Shown: one piece after another, positions 15,949 to 25,543 of the stretch
Layout: each line of letters starts with the position of its first letter
How positions within the stretch are numbered: position 1 is the stretch's first letter
Assembly: GCA_965222005.1 (NCBI GenBank)
Contig: OZ244935.1
Span: forward strand, 4,154,001 to 4,218,000
DNA from: CBDCTM01 sp965222005
GTDB taxonomy: Bacteria; Bacteroidota; Bacteroidia; Chitinophagales; Saprospiraceae
Length of the DNA: 64,000 bases
Direction: 5' to 3'
The notes under the pieces: model-generated
The model's database searches: none
What the model was told of the DNA's origin: nothing
The model's input: only the letters and a program-made list of their open reading frames with translations
Program-made: the position numbers and the translations under genes

Positions 15949-18063
15949 CTAAAACTTAAATCGAAGCTGCGCCTTCACTTCCGTACGCTTCGGCTTGTTG
16001 ATTTGCTCACCACCACTACCTACCACCTCCAGATTGGACCACCGACTTTGCGCAAAGCGCCCTTCGATCGTAAAATTTCGGCTGATCCGATAGCGCAGGT
16101 TGAGGTAGAAGCGGCTTCCTTTATTGTAGTAGGCAGGTATCGAAAAGCTGTAGATCAAATCGTTTTCATAGCTATAAAACCGCAAATCATAGCCTGGCGT
16201 GTCAAACAGCGCATAGCGGGCACTGAAAGAGAAGGGGAGGGAGCGGGGTTTATAGATGACGTCCTGGTACAACACAAAGCCCTGAAGCTTTTCGCCAGCT
16301 CCGTTTTTAAAAAAACCGACATCCAGCCTGCTTTTTAGCCGGATTGCTTTGCCAAAACGCTGCTCGATATGCACCCGGGCCTGGGTGAGGCGCTGCTCGG
16401 TGAGTATATCGGCTTTGGTCTCATTGGCAGGCCGGTTGCGCTGTTTGCGTTCATCGCGCAGCTCCACATAAATCTCCAGCTTTCGCTTTTGGTAATAGGT
16501 CAGCCGGGCCCGATAATCCACTCCCCGGCTGGGAGCATCCACCCCAAATCGGAGCCAGGGGTGGCGGTACAAATCGGCATAGCCGCTAAATGTCCAATAC
16601 CGGTTGAGCTGATATTCCACGCCCATGTACAGGCCATTCTCATTGCGAGCACCGGTGCTTTCAGCAAAAGGATTGGGATTGATAGCCTGGTACGCTCTGT
16701 GGAAGTAGCGATGCAAAAAGGCAATGTTGATCCGTTTGTCCAGCCCAATCAGCAGGCCATTGGTGGTGGCCAGTTTGCCATTGTCGCTCATAGCCGTTTC
16801 GCCAAAGAAGTTGTAACTATTCCACAACAAAGAATAATCTATGCTGCCATTGAGGAGCTGATCGCCATTAAAGTAATAGCGATTGTAGGGATGAATAGTT
16901 CTGTCGAGTTTTTTGTCAAAGCAGTTGTACAGGGCATTCAGCGCCAGATGTCCCCGCCCGCCTTTGTACTTCAAACTTCCGCCAAAAGCCCACTGTTTCA
17001 ATGCATCTTCATCGGCAATTTCGTTTTCGGTACGATGCAGCCCTGAGAGCTGTAAAGAGCTGAAGGTAGTAGCAAGCGGCTCATTGTCGAGGGTATCCGT
17101 AGGCAGCAAATTCGCATCCCGCGCATTGTAAGAGGCCAGTGCCGATACTTCCAGCCGTTTGCCAAGAGCAATAGTCCCGGCTACACCGCGCATGAATTTG
17201 TTCTCATCCACAGAAGCATACGGCAGTATGTGCCTTTGTCGGCGTTTGATGTTGAGCACCTGGCTGCTTTTGCCCCGCCCAAAACCCGAATAAAGGATCA
17301 GCCCCTGGCCAAAGCTTGCATTGAAATCGCCAATTGCCAGGCTTTTTAGCCATCGCTTGTAATTGCGCAGGTAGAAATGAGCCGAATAGTAATCGAAGCC
17401 CTGCTGATTGGATCGCCGGAAGAAAGTTTCGCCAGCATCCTTTTCGGCAGTAAAGCCGTAGCGCAGGCGGTTGGAGTAGGTATGGCGGTAGCGCAAGTAC
17501 AACTTGTTGGGATCCCCTTCAAATCGGGAGCCCGGCGAGAGGTCCTCTGTATTGCCAAAACCGCGCTGCGCTTCCAGCACCCTGCTCCACCGCAAAAACA
17601 GCTCATTGCTCCCTTGCCGGACCATCCGACGGACGGGCAATTGGTAATCATCCAGGCCTGCGTTGACCGTCACAAAAGGCAGGAGCCGGTGAATCGTGCT
17701 GAGGTCAAAAGAAGGGATCGCCTGCAATTCATAGATGGCAATTAAATCGCCAAGCTGCTGCCGATAGGCCAGAAAATGGTTGATTTGCACATCGCTGAGC
17801 AGGAGCAAGCTTTCCAGCTCCTCCCGCTCTGCCTTGTTCAGGTCGAGCGGCCGAAGGCGGTAATATTCCAACTCTTCAAAGAGGGCGTTGAAATCAAATT
17901 CACTGTCCTGTTCAGCAGCTTGCAAAAAGTCTTCAAGCAGCCCGGGTTGGGCCACTTCCCCCTCATCGGCTGGTGGCAGGCTGTCCGTCTGGCCATAGAG
18001 TAGTGGGGCCAGAAAAAGCACGAAAAACAGCAGACATATCGGCCGATCAGCTCGCATGATCAA
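15949..18063 (-). CDS. Helix-hairpin-helix plus beta-barrel outer-membrane protein
   Basis: A 704-residue exported protein. Signal peptide 1-24 (ends LLYGQ). Residues 60-130 carry a ComEA-like helix-hairpin-helix region: LDLNKAEREELESL, then IYELQAIPSFD. From about 150 to the end, amphipathic aromatic strands and a final F (AQLRFKF) indicate an outer-membrane barrel. This combination is widespread in Bacteroidota and unassigned. The HhH part would lie in the periplasm, so DNA uptake is conceivable, but that is only a guess from the ComEA likeness. Confidence 0.75.
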   Translation of the reverse strand: MIMRADRPICLLFFVLFLAPLLYGQTDSLPPADEGEVAQPGLLEDFLQAAEQDSEFDFNALFEELEYYRLRPLDLNKAEREELESLLLLSDVQINHFLAYRQQLGDLIAIYELQAIPSFDLSTIHRLLPFVTVNAGLDDYQLPVRRMVRQGSNELFLRWSRVLEAQRGFGNTEDLSPGSRFEGDPNKLYLRYRHTYSNRLRYGFTAEKDAGETFFRRSNQQGFDYYSAHFYLRNYKRWLKSLAIGDFNASFGQGLILYSGFGRGKSSQVLNIKRRQRHILPYASVDENKFMRGVAGTIALGKRLEVSALASYNARDANLLPTDTLDNEPLATTFSSLQLSGLHRTENEIADEDALKQWAFGGSLKYKGGRGHLALNALYNCFDKKLDRTIHPYNRYYFNGDQLLNGSIDYSLLWNSYNFFGETAMSDNGKLATTNGLLIGLDKRINIAFLHRYFHRAYQAINPNPFAESTGARNENGLYMGVEYQLNRYWTFSGYADLYRHPWLRFGVDAPSRGVDYRARLTYYQKRKLEIYVELRDERKQRNRPANETKADILTEQRLTQARVHIEQRFGKAIRLKSRLDVGFFKNGAGEKLQGFVLYQDVIYKPRSLPFSFSARYALFDTPGYDLRFYSYENDLIYSFSIPAYYNKGSRFYLNLRYRISRNFTIEGRFAQSRWSNLEVVGSGGEQINKPKRTEVKAQLRFKF

Positions 18064-18272
18064 TTTTTTGGCAAGTTACAACGCTTGTTTGGAAGCAAAA
18101 AATCAAATCACTTTCTTTTAAAAATATTTTACTCAGACGAAATTTTCTTTACAATTAGTTATTGCTAAAAATCATCGACTAACAATTTAGGAACTTGTTG
18201 CAAAAGATGAAGACATCATACCATTGTATTTCTAAAATTTTTATAATTTCGCTGCCCATCAAATTTGACGAA

Positions 18273-19160
18273 ATGAAACGTACAAGCGTAATAGGAGCAG
18301 GCACTATGGGCAATGGCATCGCACATGTATTTGCCATGCACGGCCATCAGGTAAAGCTGGTGGACATTAATCAGGATGCCCTGGACCGGGCCATGGCCAC
18401 TATTGATAAAAATCTGGGTCGGATGCTGGCAAAAGAGAAGATTTCGGCAGAGCAAAAAGCAGCTACATTAGCTAATTTGCAAACTAGTACCGATCTGCCA
18501 TCAGCTGTTCAAGACGCCTCACTGGTAGTTGAAGCAGCTACCGAGCGACTCGATCTGAAGCTCAAAATCTTTGCGTCGATGGACAAGCATGCACCTGCCG
18601 ATGCCATTTTGGCTACCAACACCTCCTCCATTTCCATCACCCGCATTGCAGCGGCTACCCAACGGCCCGGGCAGGTAATCGGTATGCACTTTATGAATCC
18701 GGTGCCGGTGATGAAGTTGGTGGAGGTAATCCGGGGCTATGCCACCTCTGATACGGTCACAGAGCAGACTATGCAGCTTAGCCGTGAGCTGGGCAAGGTG
18801 CCGGTAGAGGCCAATGATTTTCCGGGTTTTGTGAGCAACCGCATATTGGTACCCATGCTCAATGAAGCGATTTATACGCTGCACGAAGGTGTAGCCGGCG
18901 TGGAGGAAATCGATACCGTCATGAAGCTGGGAATGGCTCATCCGATGGGGCCTTTGCAATTGGCCGATTTTGTAGGCCTGGATGTATGCCTGGCCATTTG
19001 CCGGGTGTTGTACGAAGGCTTTGGCAATCCCAAATACGCGCCTTGCCCCTTGCTGGTGAATATGGTGACGGCAGGCAAATTGGGCCGCAAATCGGGTGAA
19101 GGCTTTTACGACTATTCCGGGGGAGGGAAGGAACTGGTAGTAGCTGCGGCGTTTAAATAG
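18273..19160 (+). CDS. 3-hydroxyacyl/3-hydroxybutyryl-CoA dehydrogenase
   Basis: A 295-residue cytoplasmic enzyme that oxidises 3-hydroxyacyl-CoA with NAD+. The dinucleotide motif GAGTMG is at 8-13, GMHFMNPVP contains the catalytic histidine region, and VSNRILVPMLNEAI begins the C-terminal dimer domain. The frame extends to 18195, but MKRTSVIGAG at 18273 is the normal family start. It is a stand-alone gene divergent from the HhH barrel gene; a role in butyrate-type or fatty-acid metabolism follows from family. Confidence 0.93.
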   Translation: MKRTSVIGAGTMGNGIAHVFAMHGHQVKLVDINQDALDRAMATIDKNLGRMLAKEKISAEQKAATLANLQTSTDLPSAVQDASLVVEAATERLDLKLKIFASMDKHAPADAILATNTSSISITRIAAATQRPGQVIGMHFMNPVPVMKLVEVIRGYATSDTVTEQTMQLSRELGKVPVEANDFPGFVSNRILVPMLNEAIYTLHEGVAGVEEIDTVMKLGMAHPMGPLQLADFVGLDVCLAICRVLYEGFGNPKYAPCPLLVNMVTAGKLGRKSGEGFYDYSGGGKELVVAAAFK

Positions 19161-19180
19161 TTCGACTCTGGCCTGTTTGG

Positions 19181-19567
19181 CTAATCCTCTTCCTTGAAGC
19201 GATCAATCTCGCGCCTTTCCTTTTTGGTGGGCCTTCCGGCTCCCTTGCTGCGCTGCTCGGGCCGGGCCTTTCCAATGAACCAGTCTTTGTATTTGAGCAA
19301 TTCCTCTTCAGGTGTGAGGTCTTCATAACAGGGCTGAGCCAGCGTAGCTGAGACGCGCTTGTCGAGCAAGTCCACTACTTTAAATACCAGATCGAAACCA
19401 TTTTTGCGCACCTGCAGGATTTCTCCGCGCTGCAGGAGATAGGCAGGCTTTACACGGATGTCATCGATCTTCACCTTGCCCGATTTGCAGGCTTCGCTGG
19501 CGATCGATCTGCTTTTGAAGATGCGAACGCTCCACAACCATTTGTCCACTCTGACCTTTTTCAACAT
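19181..19567 (-). CDS. hslR: S4-domain RNA-binding protein, Hsp15-like
   Basis: A 128-residue protein with an S4 domain: VRVDKWLWSVRIFKSRSIASEACKSGKV in two halves, then VKPAYLLQRGEILQV. Hsp15 (HslR) rescues stalled 50S subunits carrying nascent-chain tRNA after heat shock. The basic C-terminus (GRPTKKERREIDRF) is typical. It follows the PPK2 gene by 7 nt on the same strand. Confidence 0.88.
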   Translation of the reverse strand: MLKKVRVDKWLWSVRIFKSRSIASEACKSGKVKIDDIRVKPAYLLQRGEILQVRKNGFDLVFKVVDLLDKRVSATLAQPCYEDLTPEEELLKYKDWFIGKARPEQRSKGAGRPTKKERREIDRFKEED

Positions 19568-19574
19568 ACGTAGC

Positions 19575-20318
19575 TTACGATTCCTTTTCCAGTGCGGGAT
19601 ATTCCAGGTTTAGTGCTTCCAAACCTTCCGTGATCGTTTTGGCCACCAGATAATTGCGATACCACCGCTGATCCACAGGTATGACCGTCCACGGGATCTT
19701 GCTCCAGTTGAGGATATCTTCATAGGCTTTCATATACGCATCCCAATGCTCGCGCTGCTCCCAATCGCCTTGGTTGTGTTTCCAGTTTTTGTTGCGCTCG
19801 CGGATGCGCTGTTCGAGTTCCAGCTTTTGCTGGCTTTTGGAGATGTGCAGAAAAAATTTGAAGATGAGCGTATTATTGTCGAAAGTCAGAAGCTGTTCGA
19901 AGCTGTTGATGGCCTCCATGCGCTGCCGGACGCGTTTCTCATCGATCCAGCCATGCACCCGTTGAATGAGAATATCTTCGTAATGAGAGCGATTGAATAT
20001 CTGGATATTGCCTTTGGCGGGGCATTGCTTGTGTACACGCCACAGGAAATCATGCGCAAATTCCTCATCGGTGGGCTTTTTGAAGGAATACACCTGGATG
20101 TTGGTATGCGTACAGTTTTTAAACACATTCTTCACCGCGCCGTCCTTGCCGCTGGCATCCATGCCCTGGAAGATCACGAGTACGGAATGGCTTTTGGAAG
20201 CAATCAATCGGCGGTGCTGCCGCGCCAGCCGGGCACAATAATCTTTGGTTTGTTCGAGTAGTTGCGTCTTGTCAATACCTTCCGGTGGGGTAGTGGGAAG
20301 CTGCTTGATGTTTAGCAT
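19575..20318 (-). CDS. ppk2: Polyphosphate kinase 2 family nucleotide phosphotransferase
   Basis: A 247-residue cytoplasmic kinase that moves phosphate between polyphosphate and nucleotides. Walker A is GMDASGKDG at 52-60, and FNRSHYED at 108-115 is the second PPK2 signature. Single-domain size excludes the fused PAP type; whether it uses AMP, ADP or both cannot be read off. It links to energy stress, in keeping with the Usp/CBS genes 9 kb away, but not by operon. Confidence 0.9.
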   Translation of the reverse strand: MLNIKQLPTTPPEGIDKTQLLEQTKDYCARLARQHRRLIASKSHSVLVIFQGMDASGKDGAVKNVFKNCTHTNIQVYSFKKPTDEEFAHDFLWRVHKQCPAKGNIQIFNRSHYEDILIQRVHGWIDEKRVRQRMEAINSFEQLLTFDNNTLIFKFFLHISKSQQKLELEQRIRERNKNWKHNQGDWEQREHWDAYMKAYEDILNWSKIPWTVIPVDQRWYRNYLVAKTITEGLEALNLEYPALEKES

Positions 20319-20406
20319 GATAGTGGATTGATTGAGCCGCTAAAATAGGTTTTTTTCCGGTTTTCCGGTGTACGGTAGTCGCGTTAGAACGAAACCGGAC
20401 ACCGAG

Positions 20407-20458
20407 CACCGGATACCGAAAAGCACGTTAGAAGGCCACCGGATACCGAAAATCACGT
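20407..20458. repeat. Two 22-bp direct repeats, 30-bp period
   Basis: CACCGGATACCGAAAA followed by G or T and CACGT occurs at 20407-20428 and 20437-20458. The second copy overlaps the last codons of the DUF58 gene. More degenerate pieces (ACCGGACACCGAGC) lie just before. It is probably a small slipped repeat in the 134-nt gap. Confidence 0.6.
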
Positions 20459-21382
20459 CCCCATGCGGCTTCGTTTTACGAGGTATGACTGCAAGATGGG
20501 TTTGAAGCCCTGATGGATATCCGCCTCAATAAAATCGATCTGGTATTGCAGGCATTTGATCTTTAGCTGTTCTTTGAAGGCCGCCATTTGCTTGATGTAT
20601 TGATCTTTTACCTGATTGGACTGTAGCCGTACCCGCTCACCGCTTTCCATATCGATGAAGAGGTAGGGTCGGTTTTCAAATTCAAAATCGATTTCTTTCG
20701 ATTTGTCCACGGTATGAAAAAGGATCACTTCATGCTTGTTGTGCTTGAGGTGTTGGAGTGCAGCAAAGAGCTGCTCGGTGGCTTCGGTTTGCTCAAACAT
20801 ATCGCTGAAAATAATCACCATGGAGCGTTTGTGAATGCTGTCGGCGATTTGGTGAAGCGATTGTGCAGCCGAGGTAGTGCGGTCGCGAGTGGGGTTGTTG
20901 ATGAGCTGGTCGAGATAGGTGAGCATCAGTCGGTAGTGGGCCGTACTGGACTTGCAGCGGCTGTGGATTTTGACCGCATCATCAAAAATGCTCAAGCCAA
21001 AAGCATCGCGCTGCTTTTTGAGCAGGTGCATCAGCGCTGCTGCCGAGAGGGCCGAGAAGCGCAGCTTGTTGATGTGGGCTTCACTCTTTTTGCTCACTTC
21101 CGGAAAGTACATCGAGGAAGAAGCATCTACCACGATCTGACAGCGCAGGTTGGTTTCCTCCTCAAAACGCTTGCTAAACAGCTTGTCGGTGCGGGCATAC
21201 ACCTTCCAGTCGATATTTTTGGTGGATTCGCCCTGGTTGTACAGCCGATGCTCGGCAAATTCTACCGAGAAGCCGTGAAAGGGGCTCTTGTGCAGCCCGA
21301 TGATAAAGCCTTCTACCACCTGCCGGGCCAACAGCTCCAGATTGCCGAGATCGCGTACATCAATATTGTCCAGTAAGCTCAT
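20453..21382 (-). CDS. DUF58 domain protein (von Willebrand A-like)
   Basis: A 309-residue protein of the DUF58 family. GLHKSPFHGFSVEFAEHRLYNQG and DIRNIDW-like NIDWKVYARTDKL are family hallmarks, followed by a vWA-like core with IVVDASSSM (MIDAS-type DxSxS). DUF58 proteins usually partner MoxR ATPases and vWA membrane proteins; none is visible nearby, so the partners must be elsewhere. The extreme C-terminus runs into the 30-bp-period repeat. Confidence 0.88.
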   Translation of the reverse strand: MSLLDNIDVRDLGNLELLARQVVEGFIIGLHKSPFHGFSVEFAEHRLYNQGESTKNIDWKVYARTDKLFSKRFEEETNLRCQIVVDASSSMYFPEVSKKSEAHINKLRFSALSAAALMHLLKKQRDAFGLSIFDDAVKIHSRCKSSTAHYRLMLTYLDQLINNPTRDRTTSAAQSLHQIADSIHKRSMVIIFSDMFEQTEATEQLFAALQHLKHNKHEVILFHTVDKSKEIDFEFENRPYLFIDMESGERVRLQSNQVKDQYIKQMAAFKEQLKIKCLQYQIDFIEADIHQGFKPILQSYLVKRSRMGT

Positions 21383-21486
21383 GCGTTTGGTTTTGTTAAA
21401 GATATAACGCGCAGGAGAGTTGTCAGTTGCGTTGGGAAGAATAATGGATAAGAAAGTGCGAGAAACAAAACTTTAACATTAAAAAA

Positions 21487-21517
21487 TTTGCACATGTGAA
21501 AATTATTGTTAACTTTG
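21487..21517 (+). promoter_or_regulatory. Consensus Bacteroidota promoter
   Basis: TTTG at 21487-21490, then exactly 19 nt, then TAACTTTG at 21510-21517, a perfect match to TTTG-N19-TAnnTTTG of the Bacteroides primary sigma factor. Transcription should start near 21523-21525. It faces the secreted metalloprotease gene and leaves a leader of about 300 nt. Confidence 0.8.
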
Positions 21518-21527
21518 AATAACAGAA

Positions 21528-21595
21528 AGTGAATACTGCCCTTTAGTGAATACTGCCCTTTAGTGAATACTGCCCTTTAGTGAATACTGCCCTTT
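21528..21595 (+). repeat. Four perfect 17-bp tandem repeats in the leader
   Basis: AGTGAATACTGCCCTTT is repeated four times without a change (starts 21528, 21545, 21562, 21579). The array begins a few bases after the expected transcription start, so it would lie in the 5' leader. The rest of the 441-nt gap (21383-21823) has no gene. The identical copies may be recent slippage or a multi-copy protein or RNA binding site. Confidence 0.9.
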
Positions 21596-21823
21596 TTATA
21601 CTTTTTCAGGAGATTGATAATTCTGCAAGCTAATACAAAATGCTGCTGTCTGCTTATTGGCAGATAGATAGCCAGGCATTGTCTTGCCCGCAGTAGCGGG
21701 AATTGGAAGACTAGGCCCGATAGTGCTGTCGGGTACAGACTTCAGGTGGTGGTGCTATGCCCGGCGGGGTAGCACAGCTACTGACCTTAAATCGATTTTT
21801 TAACCATCTAAACCTTAATTGCT

Positions 21824-24232
21824 ATGAAAAATCAAATGCTTTTCTCATCGCTTTTTTTAGTTTGTTTTTTGGCTTGTGGACTGTTGCATGGTCAACCCAT
21901 TGAGTTTTGTGGAACCATAGGACCTTTCCAGGCGCCAACCAATAATCCCGACTCTATAGAATACGACCGATTTGGGAATACGTACTTACGGAGTGAATAT
22001 GCAGGCAATCCACCAGGGGCCTACCGAACACTGGATTGTATCGCCGGATATTTTGAACTACAAGTAGATGCAATCATACCGATGGATATCGAGGCAGTAA
22101 TTTGCCAGGTTTTTACGAATGTTTCTTCCCTGATAATTCGCAGACAGCCAATCGATAATTGTGGCGACCCGGTGCAAATTCAGCCTGTGATCATTGATGT
22201 TCAACAGCAAATGGATCCAATTAATCCGGCAACTGGATTACCTGAAGAAGACGGCATACTGGGAGCAGCTGCTAGCCGTTATCGTTTTGTTAAACAACGT
22301 AATTGTCCAAATGGAAGCTTTGCCGTGCAGCAAAGTAATATTATGCGGAAATTGCACGGTGAGCCCTTAAATTCGGGGCTCGATGGTCTTTTATTAGTCG
22401 ATATAGACCCTCCCGACCCTTATTACCTGGGGGCTGATCCTATGGGATTGTCAGATGACGAATTTGATCTCTATAGTGTAATATTTCACGAGGTCATGCA
22501 CCTGCTTGGGTTTGCCTCGATAATAGACGCCAATGGCCAGCCCAATACTAACTTTGCCTTTAATTATTCTCCCTGGGACAGGCTATTGCACACTACTACC
22601 GAATATGACCCCAATGGTGGCAGTCAAAATGTCAACCCTTTGCTTACATCTGACTGTGTGCATAATTGTTATGAACTCAATCAAACCACATTCCCGACTA
22701 TCCAGGATTTTCAGGATGCCGTTGTTTCCAATTGTACCGATCCGAATGTGGATATTATGGTAGGAGATATGGGCCTGGCGCCAATTGATGGAGGGTCAAC
22801 TAGCTTTCCCAATAATCTGAGTCATTTGAACGAAGATTGCGGCGACCCTGATTTTGTCATGCAGTCAAGCATTGATGTAGGAGATGAAAGGCGTAGTTTG
22901 ACTGCTGCAGAGGTTGATATACTCTGCGCTTTGGGCTATCAAACAGCTACTTGCGATGGGTGTTTTATGGCTATTTCGCATAATAATTTATTTAATTTTA
23001 CCGCTCAAACCTACGGAAGTTGTTGTGATCTGCATTTTAGCACTTGTGTCAACCAGTCATTGTTAATTCCATTGGATGCTTTGCTATGCAATGATTTTAC
23101 AAATGGAATGGCTTTAGAAATTACCGATGTATATCCGACATCTCTCAATATTCCTTACACAGTAAGTATTGTAGGAGATAATATCGAATTTATTAGTTCT
23201 GAGCAGGGATTTTATTACAATATTCCTTATACAGTAAGAGGCTGCGATTGTGAATTGATAACCAGAGAGTTTGGAGTTTACGTTGGACCTTGTACCATAA
23301 ACTGTGATGTATCCGATCCTTGCCAGGAAATAGTATGTATTAACGGCTTTGAAGATTATACGCTCCCTGGTATTGGAGGATTAGATGTGATATTCCCTGG
23401 AGATCCTTTTTGGATAAATGGCCCAAATAATAGTTCGGACATTCGTTATTGTGATATTAGTGATAATACGTATGTCCATATTGGAGAATTTTTCCCTGAC
23501 GGGACAGAAGGGGTTGCATTAGAACTTGAAAACCCCATTGAACCCAATTGCACTTTGTCACTTGCTTTAGATGTTGCAAGTGTTTCAGCAAACACAATTG
23601 GTGCGTTGGTGGTTAAAGGCAGTGACCAATATCCTTGTGGCATAGTAGGCTCTCAAATAGGTGCAGGGTGTAATAATTCTGATTGTGGGGGAACTACTCA
23701 AAATTATACTTGTATAACTACCTTTGAAGCTATAGATAATTTTTCGCCAAATTGTCCTATACCCTGGGACACTCGCTCAATTACATGGACTAATGACCAA
23801 AGTTATCCAATAGCAACGCTAATTTTTTACCCCGAGCCAGGAACAGGAGGTATTTATCTGGATAACATCACCGCCACCCTGTCTTGCACTCCCGATATCG
23901 TTGTAAGTCATAATATTACTCCTAGTACGGTCTGTAGTGGTCAGGAGCTAATGGTTACTCATACCATTTGTGCGCCTGTAATAAGAAATGCCAACTCGAC
24001 AAATGTTGATTATTCTATTATTCTACCCAATAATACTACATTGGTTGATGGATCCTTAACCGGGAACGCAATTCTGCAAGAGGGGGACTGTGAAGATATT
24101 TTGATCACTATCTTAATAGATAGCTCAGTACCTGTAGGAGATATACTAGGTTTTATTATGGATTATTCAGCAAGTGGCGTATGTACCAACCTTAACAATT
24201 TTCTGATTATAACGGATTGCATTGATTCGTAA
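21824..24232 (+). pseudogene. Secreted metalloprotease-like T9SS protein, 5' part, split by IS
   Basis: The 802-codon frame encodes a signal peptide (1-24), then a zinc peptidase-like domain: H222-E-V-M-H226 with LLGF after it, a later SHLNED giving H334 as likely third ligand, and M346 in FVMQS as a Met-turn. This layout recalls leishmanolysin-type (M8-like) metzincins. Cysteine-rich domains follow to about 540, then further beta-rich sequence. True coding ends at 24202; the last 9 codons (LIITDCIDS) come from the insertion sequence. Without its 3' half (26847-29783) it lacks the T9SS sorting domain and would not be secreted or anchored normally. Confidence 0.85.
24195..24202. repeat. 8-bp target duplication, left copy
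   Basis: ACAATTTT here abuts the left end of the first IS copy, and the identical octamer stands at 26839-26846 after the right end of the second copy. One duplication encloses both copies. Confidence 0.85.
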
Positions 24233-25536
24233 AACCACCACGAGAAGCGGAAATGAGTAAATTATGCAACCAGTCTTTGTGATAAACAAAACCATTTAGT
24301 CTGGCAGCCGGACTTTTAAGAACTTGGCTGTCATCCCATGCACTGGGACAAGACGGAACAAAATTATATAAAAGAGCAAAAGCTCGAAAGTTGTTTGACG
24401 TACTTTCAACAGAAGCATGAAACATCTGTGAATTAAAGGCATGTCGATTCATTGACCTCATTAATCTGTCCAGCATATTGGAGGTTTTGTGGGCAGTTGG
24501 AAAATCTAAATGGACCAACCATCTGTTTTTTTTCTGGCAAAGTTTGAGGATGTTATTTTTCATAGGGCAATCCGTTAAATTAGCCATTGTCCATTCTCTA
24601 AGCCTTCTGATTTGTTGTGCAAGTTGCCTTTTAGAATCAGCTCTGTAGCAATCCCATATTTTATCAGCTACCTGATCAAAATAAGTCTTGAGTTTTTTCG
24701 TAGCTCTGTCGCGAACTTTTAAAAAAGCATGAAGGAAGCACTCAATAATTACGACTTTGACAAATAAATTTTTCCAGGCATTTTGAGTGGCCCACCATCC
24801 ATCTGTATTAAGGGTATGTGGCTGATAATCAGGGGATAAATCCAGTGCTTCGGTTTTAAAATCCTGATACCCAATCTGTAGCGATTCTGTATCAGCATGG
24901 GCACAGGCTGCCATTCCCAAAAAACAGTTTTGACCAATGGTGGTTGCGATATAAGCACGTTGACCACCGACTTTAACATGGTGTTCGTCTGCTAATAAAT
25001 CCTTAGGTAAAAGCTCCGGATTTTTTATTGTAGTGCCAACGATGCTGTATTGATGTAAGCAATAATATAGTCGATACCACCACATGGCGTTTTTGCCAAA
25101 CACAAATGCCAGTGCCCAAAATGGAACCCCAAATTTCAATAAGAATAAAGGACCGGAAACTTCATCGGTTTTACCCCTGAAGTAAGGTAAAATAAAACTT
25201 GGTCGTATTCGATAATTGATACCCGATATCTCTATCTTCCGTAGCTGAATATCCATCTTCTTGGACATCCGATCACGACCATTTAAACAATATCCATTTG
25301 CCATTTGTAAAGGGAAAAGTTCTGGATGTTGATCGTACAAAGATTGGATCACTTCATGCGCTATTGTATTATTCGTCAAAAAAATATCATATTCTGCCTC
25401 ACTTATGGGCAGTACTATTGTCCGATTTTGCTTATCTTTAAGTGCCATTGATTTTGTTTCGTTTTATTAGTTACACTTAAAACATAAGCATTTTCAGTGG
25501 CTTTTTTTATTTATCAACGCAAAACGTTACAATCAG
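24203..25536 (-). mobile_element. Insertion sequence, copy 1 (1334 bp)
   Basis: Ends are CTGATTATAACG on the left and CGTTACAATCAG on the right, inverted repeats matching at 11 of 12 positions. It carries one transposase gene that nearly fills it, read on the minus strand. Seven bases (AAATATT, 25537-25543) separate it from copy 2 in the same orientation. Confidence 0.9.
24207..25448 (-). CDS. DDE-type transposase, copy 1
   Basis: A 413-residue transposase. Candidate catalytic residues are D154 (LLADEHH) and D216 (TLNTDGWWATQNAW), with a CxxH pair at 237-240 between the second and third. The place where IS256/MULE-type enzymes have the glutamate (TNxxE) reads SNMLD, giving D327. The 8-bp duplication and CxxH fit an IS256/MULE-like relative, but I do not assign a family. 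The reading frame is intact, so the copy may be active. Confidence 0.85.
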   Translation of the reverse strand: MALKDKQNRTIVLPISEAEYDIFLTNNTIAHEVIQSLYDQHPELFPLQMANGYCLNGRDRMSKKMDIQLRKIEISGINYRIRPSFILPYFRGKTDEVSGPLFLLKFGVPFWALAFVFGKNAMWWYRLYYCLHQYSIVGTTIKNPELLPKDLLADEHHVKVGGQRAYIATTIGQNCFLGMAACAHADTESLQIGYQDFKTEALDLSPDYQPHTLNTDGWWATQNAWKNLFVKVVIIECFLHAFLKVRDRATKKLKTYFDQVADKIWDCYRADSKRQLAQQIRRLREWTMANLTDCPMKNNILKLCQKKNRWLVHLDFPTAHKTSNMLDRLMRSMNRHAFNSQMFHASVESTSNNFRAFALLYNFVPSCPSAWDDSQVLKSPAARLNGFVYHKDWLHNLLISASRGGFTNQCNPL

Positions 25537-25543
25537 AAATATT

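Noticed and set aside
16369..17046. Plus-strand 225-codon frame
   Set aside because: Antisense to the HhH/barrel gene, which has signal peptide and barrel pattern.
21528..21595. CRISPR or plasmid iterons
   Set aside because: No spacers and no replication gene nearby; the position after a promoter argues for a leader element.
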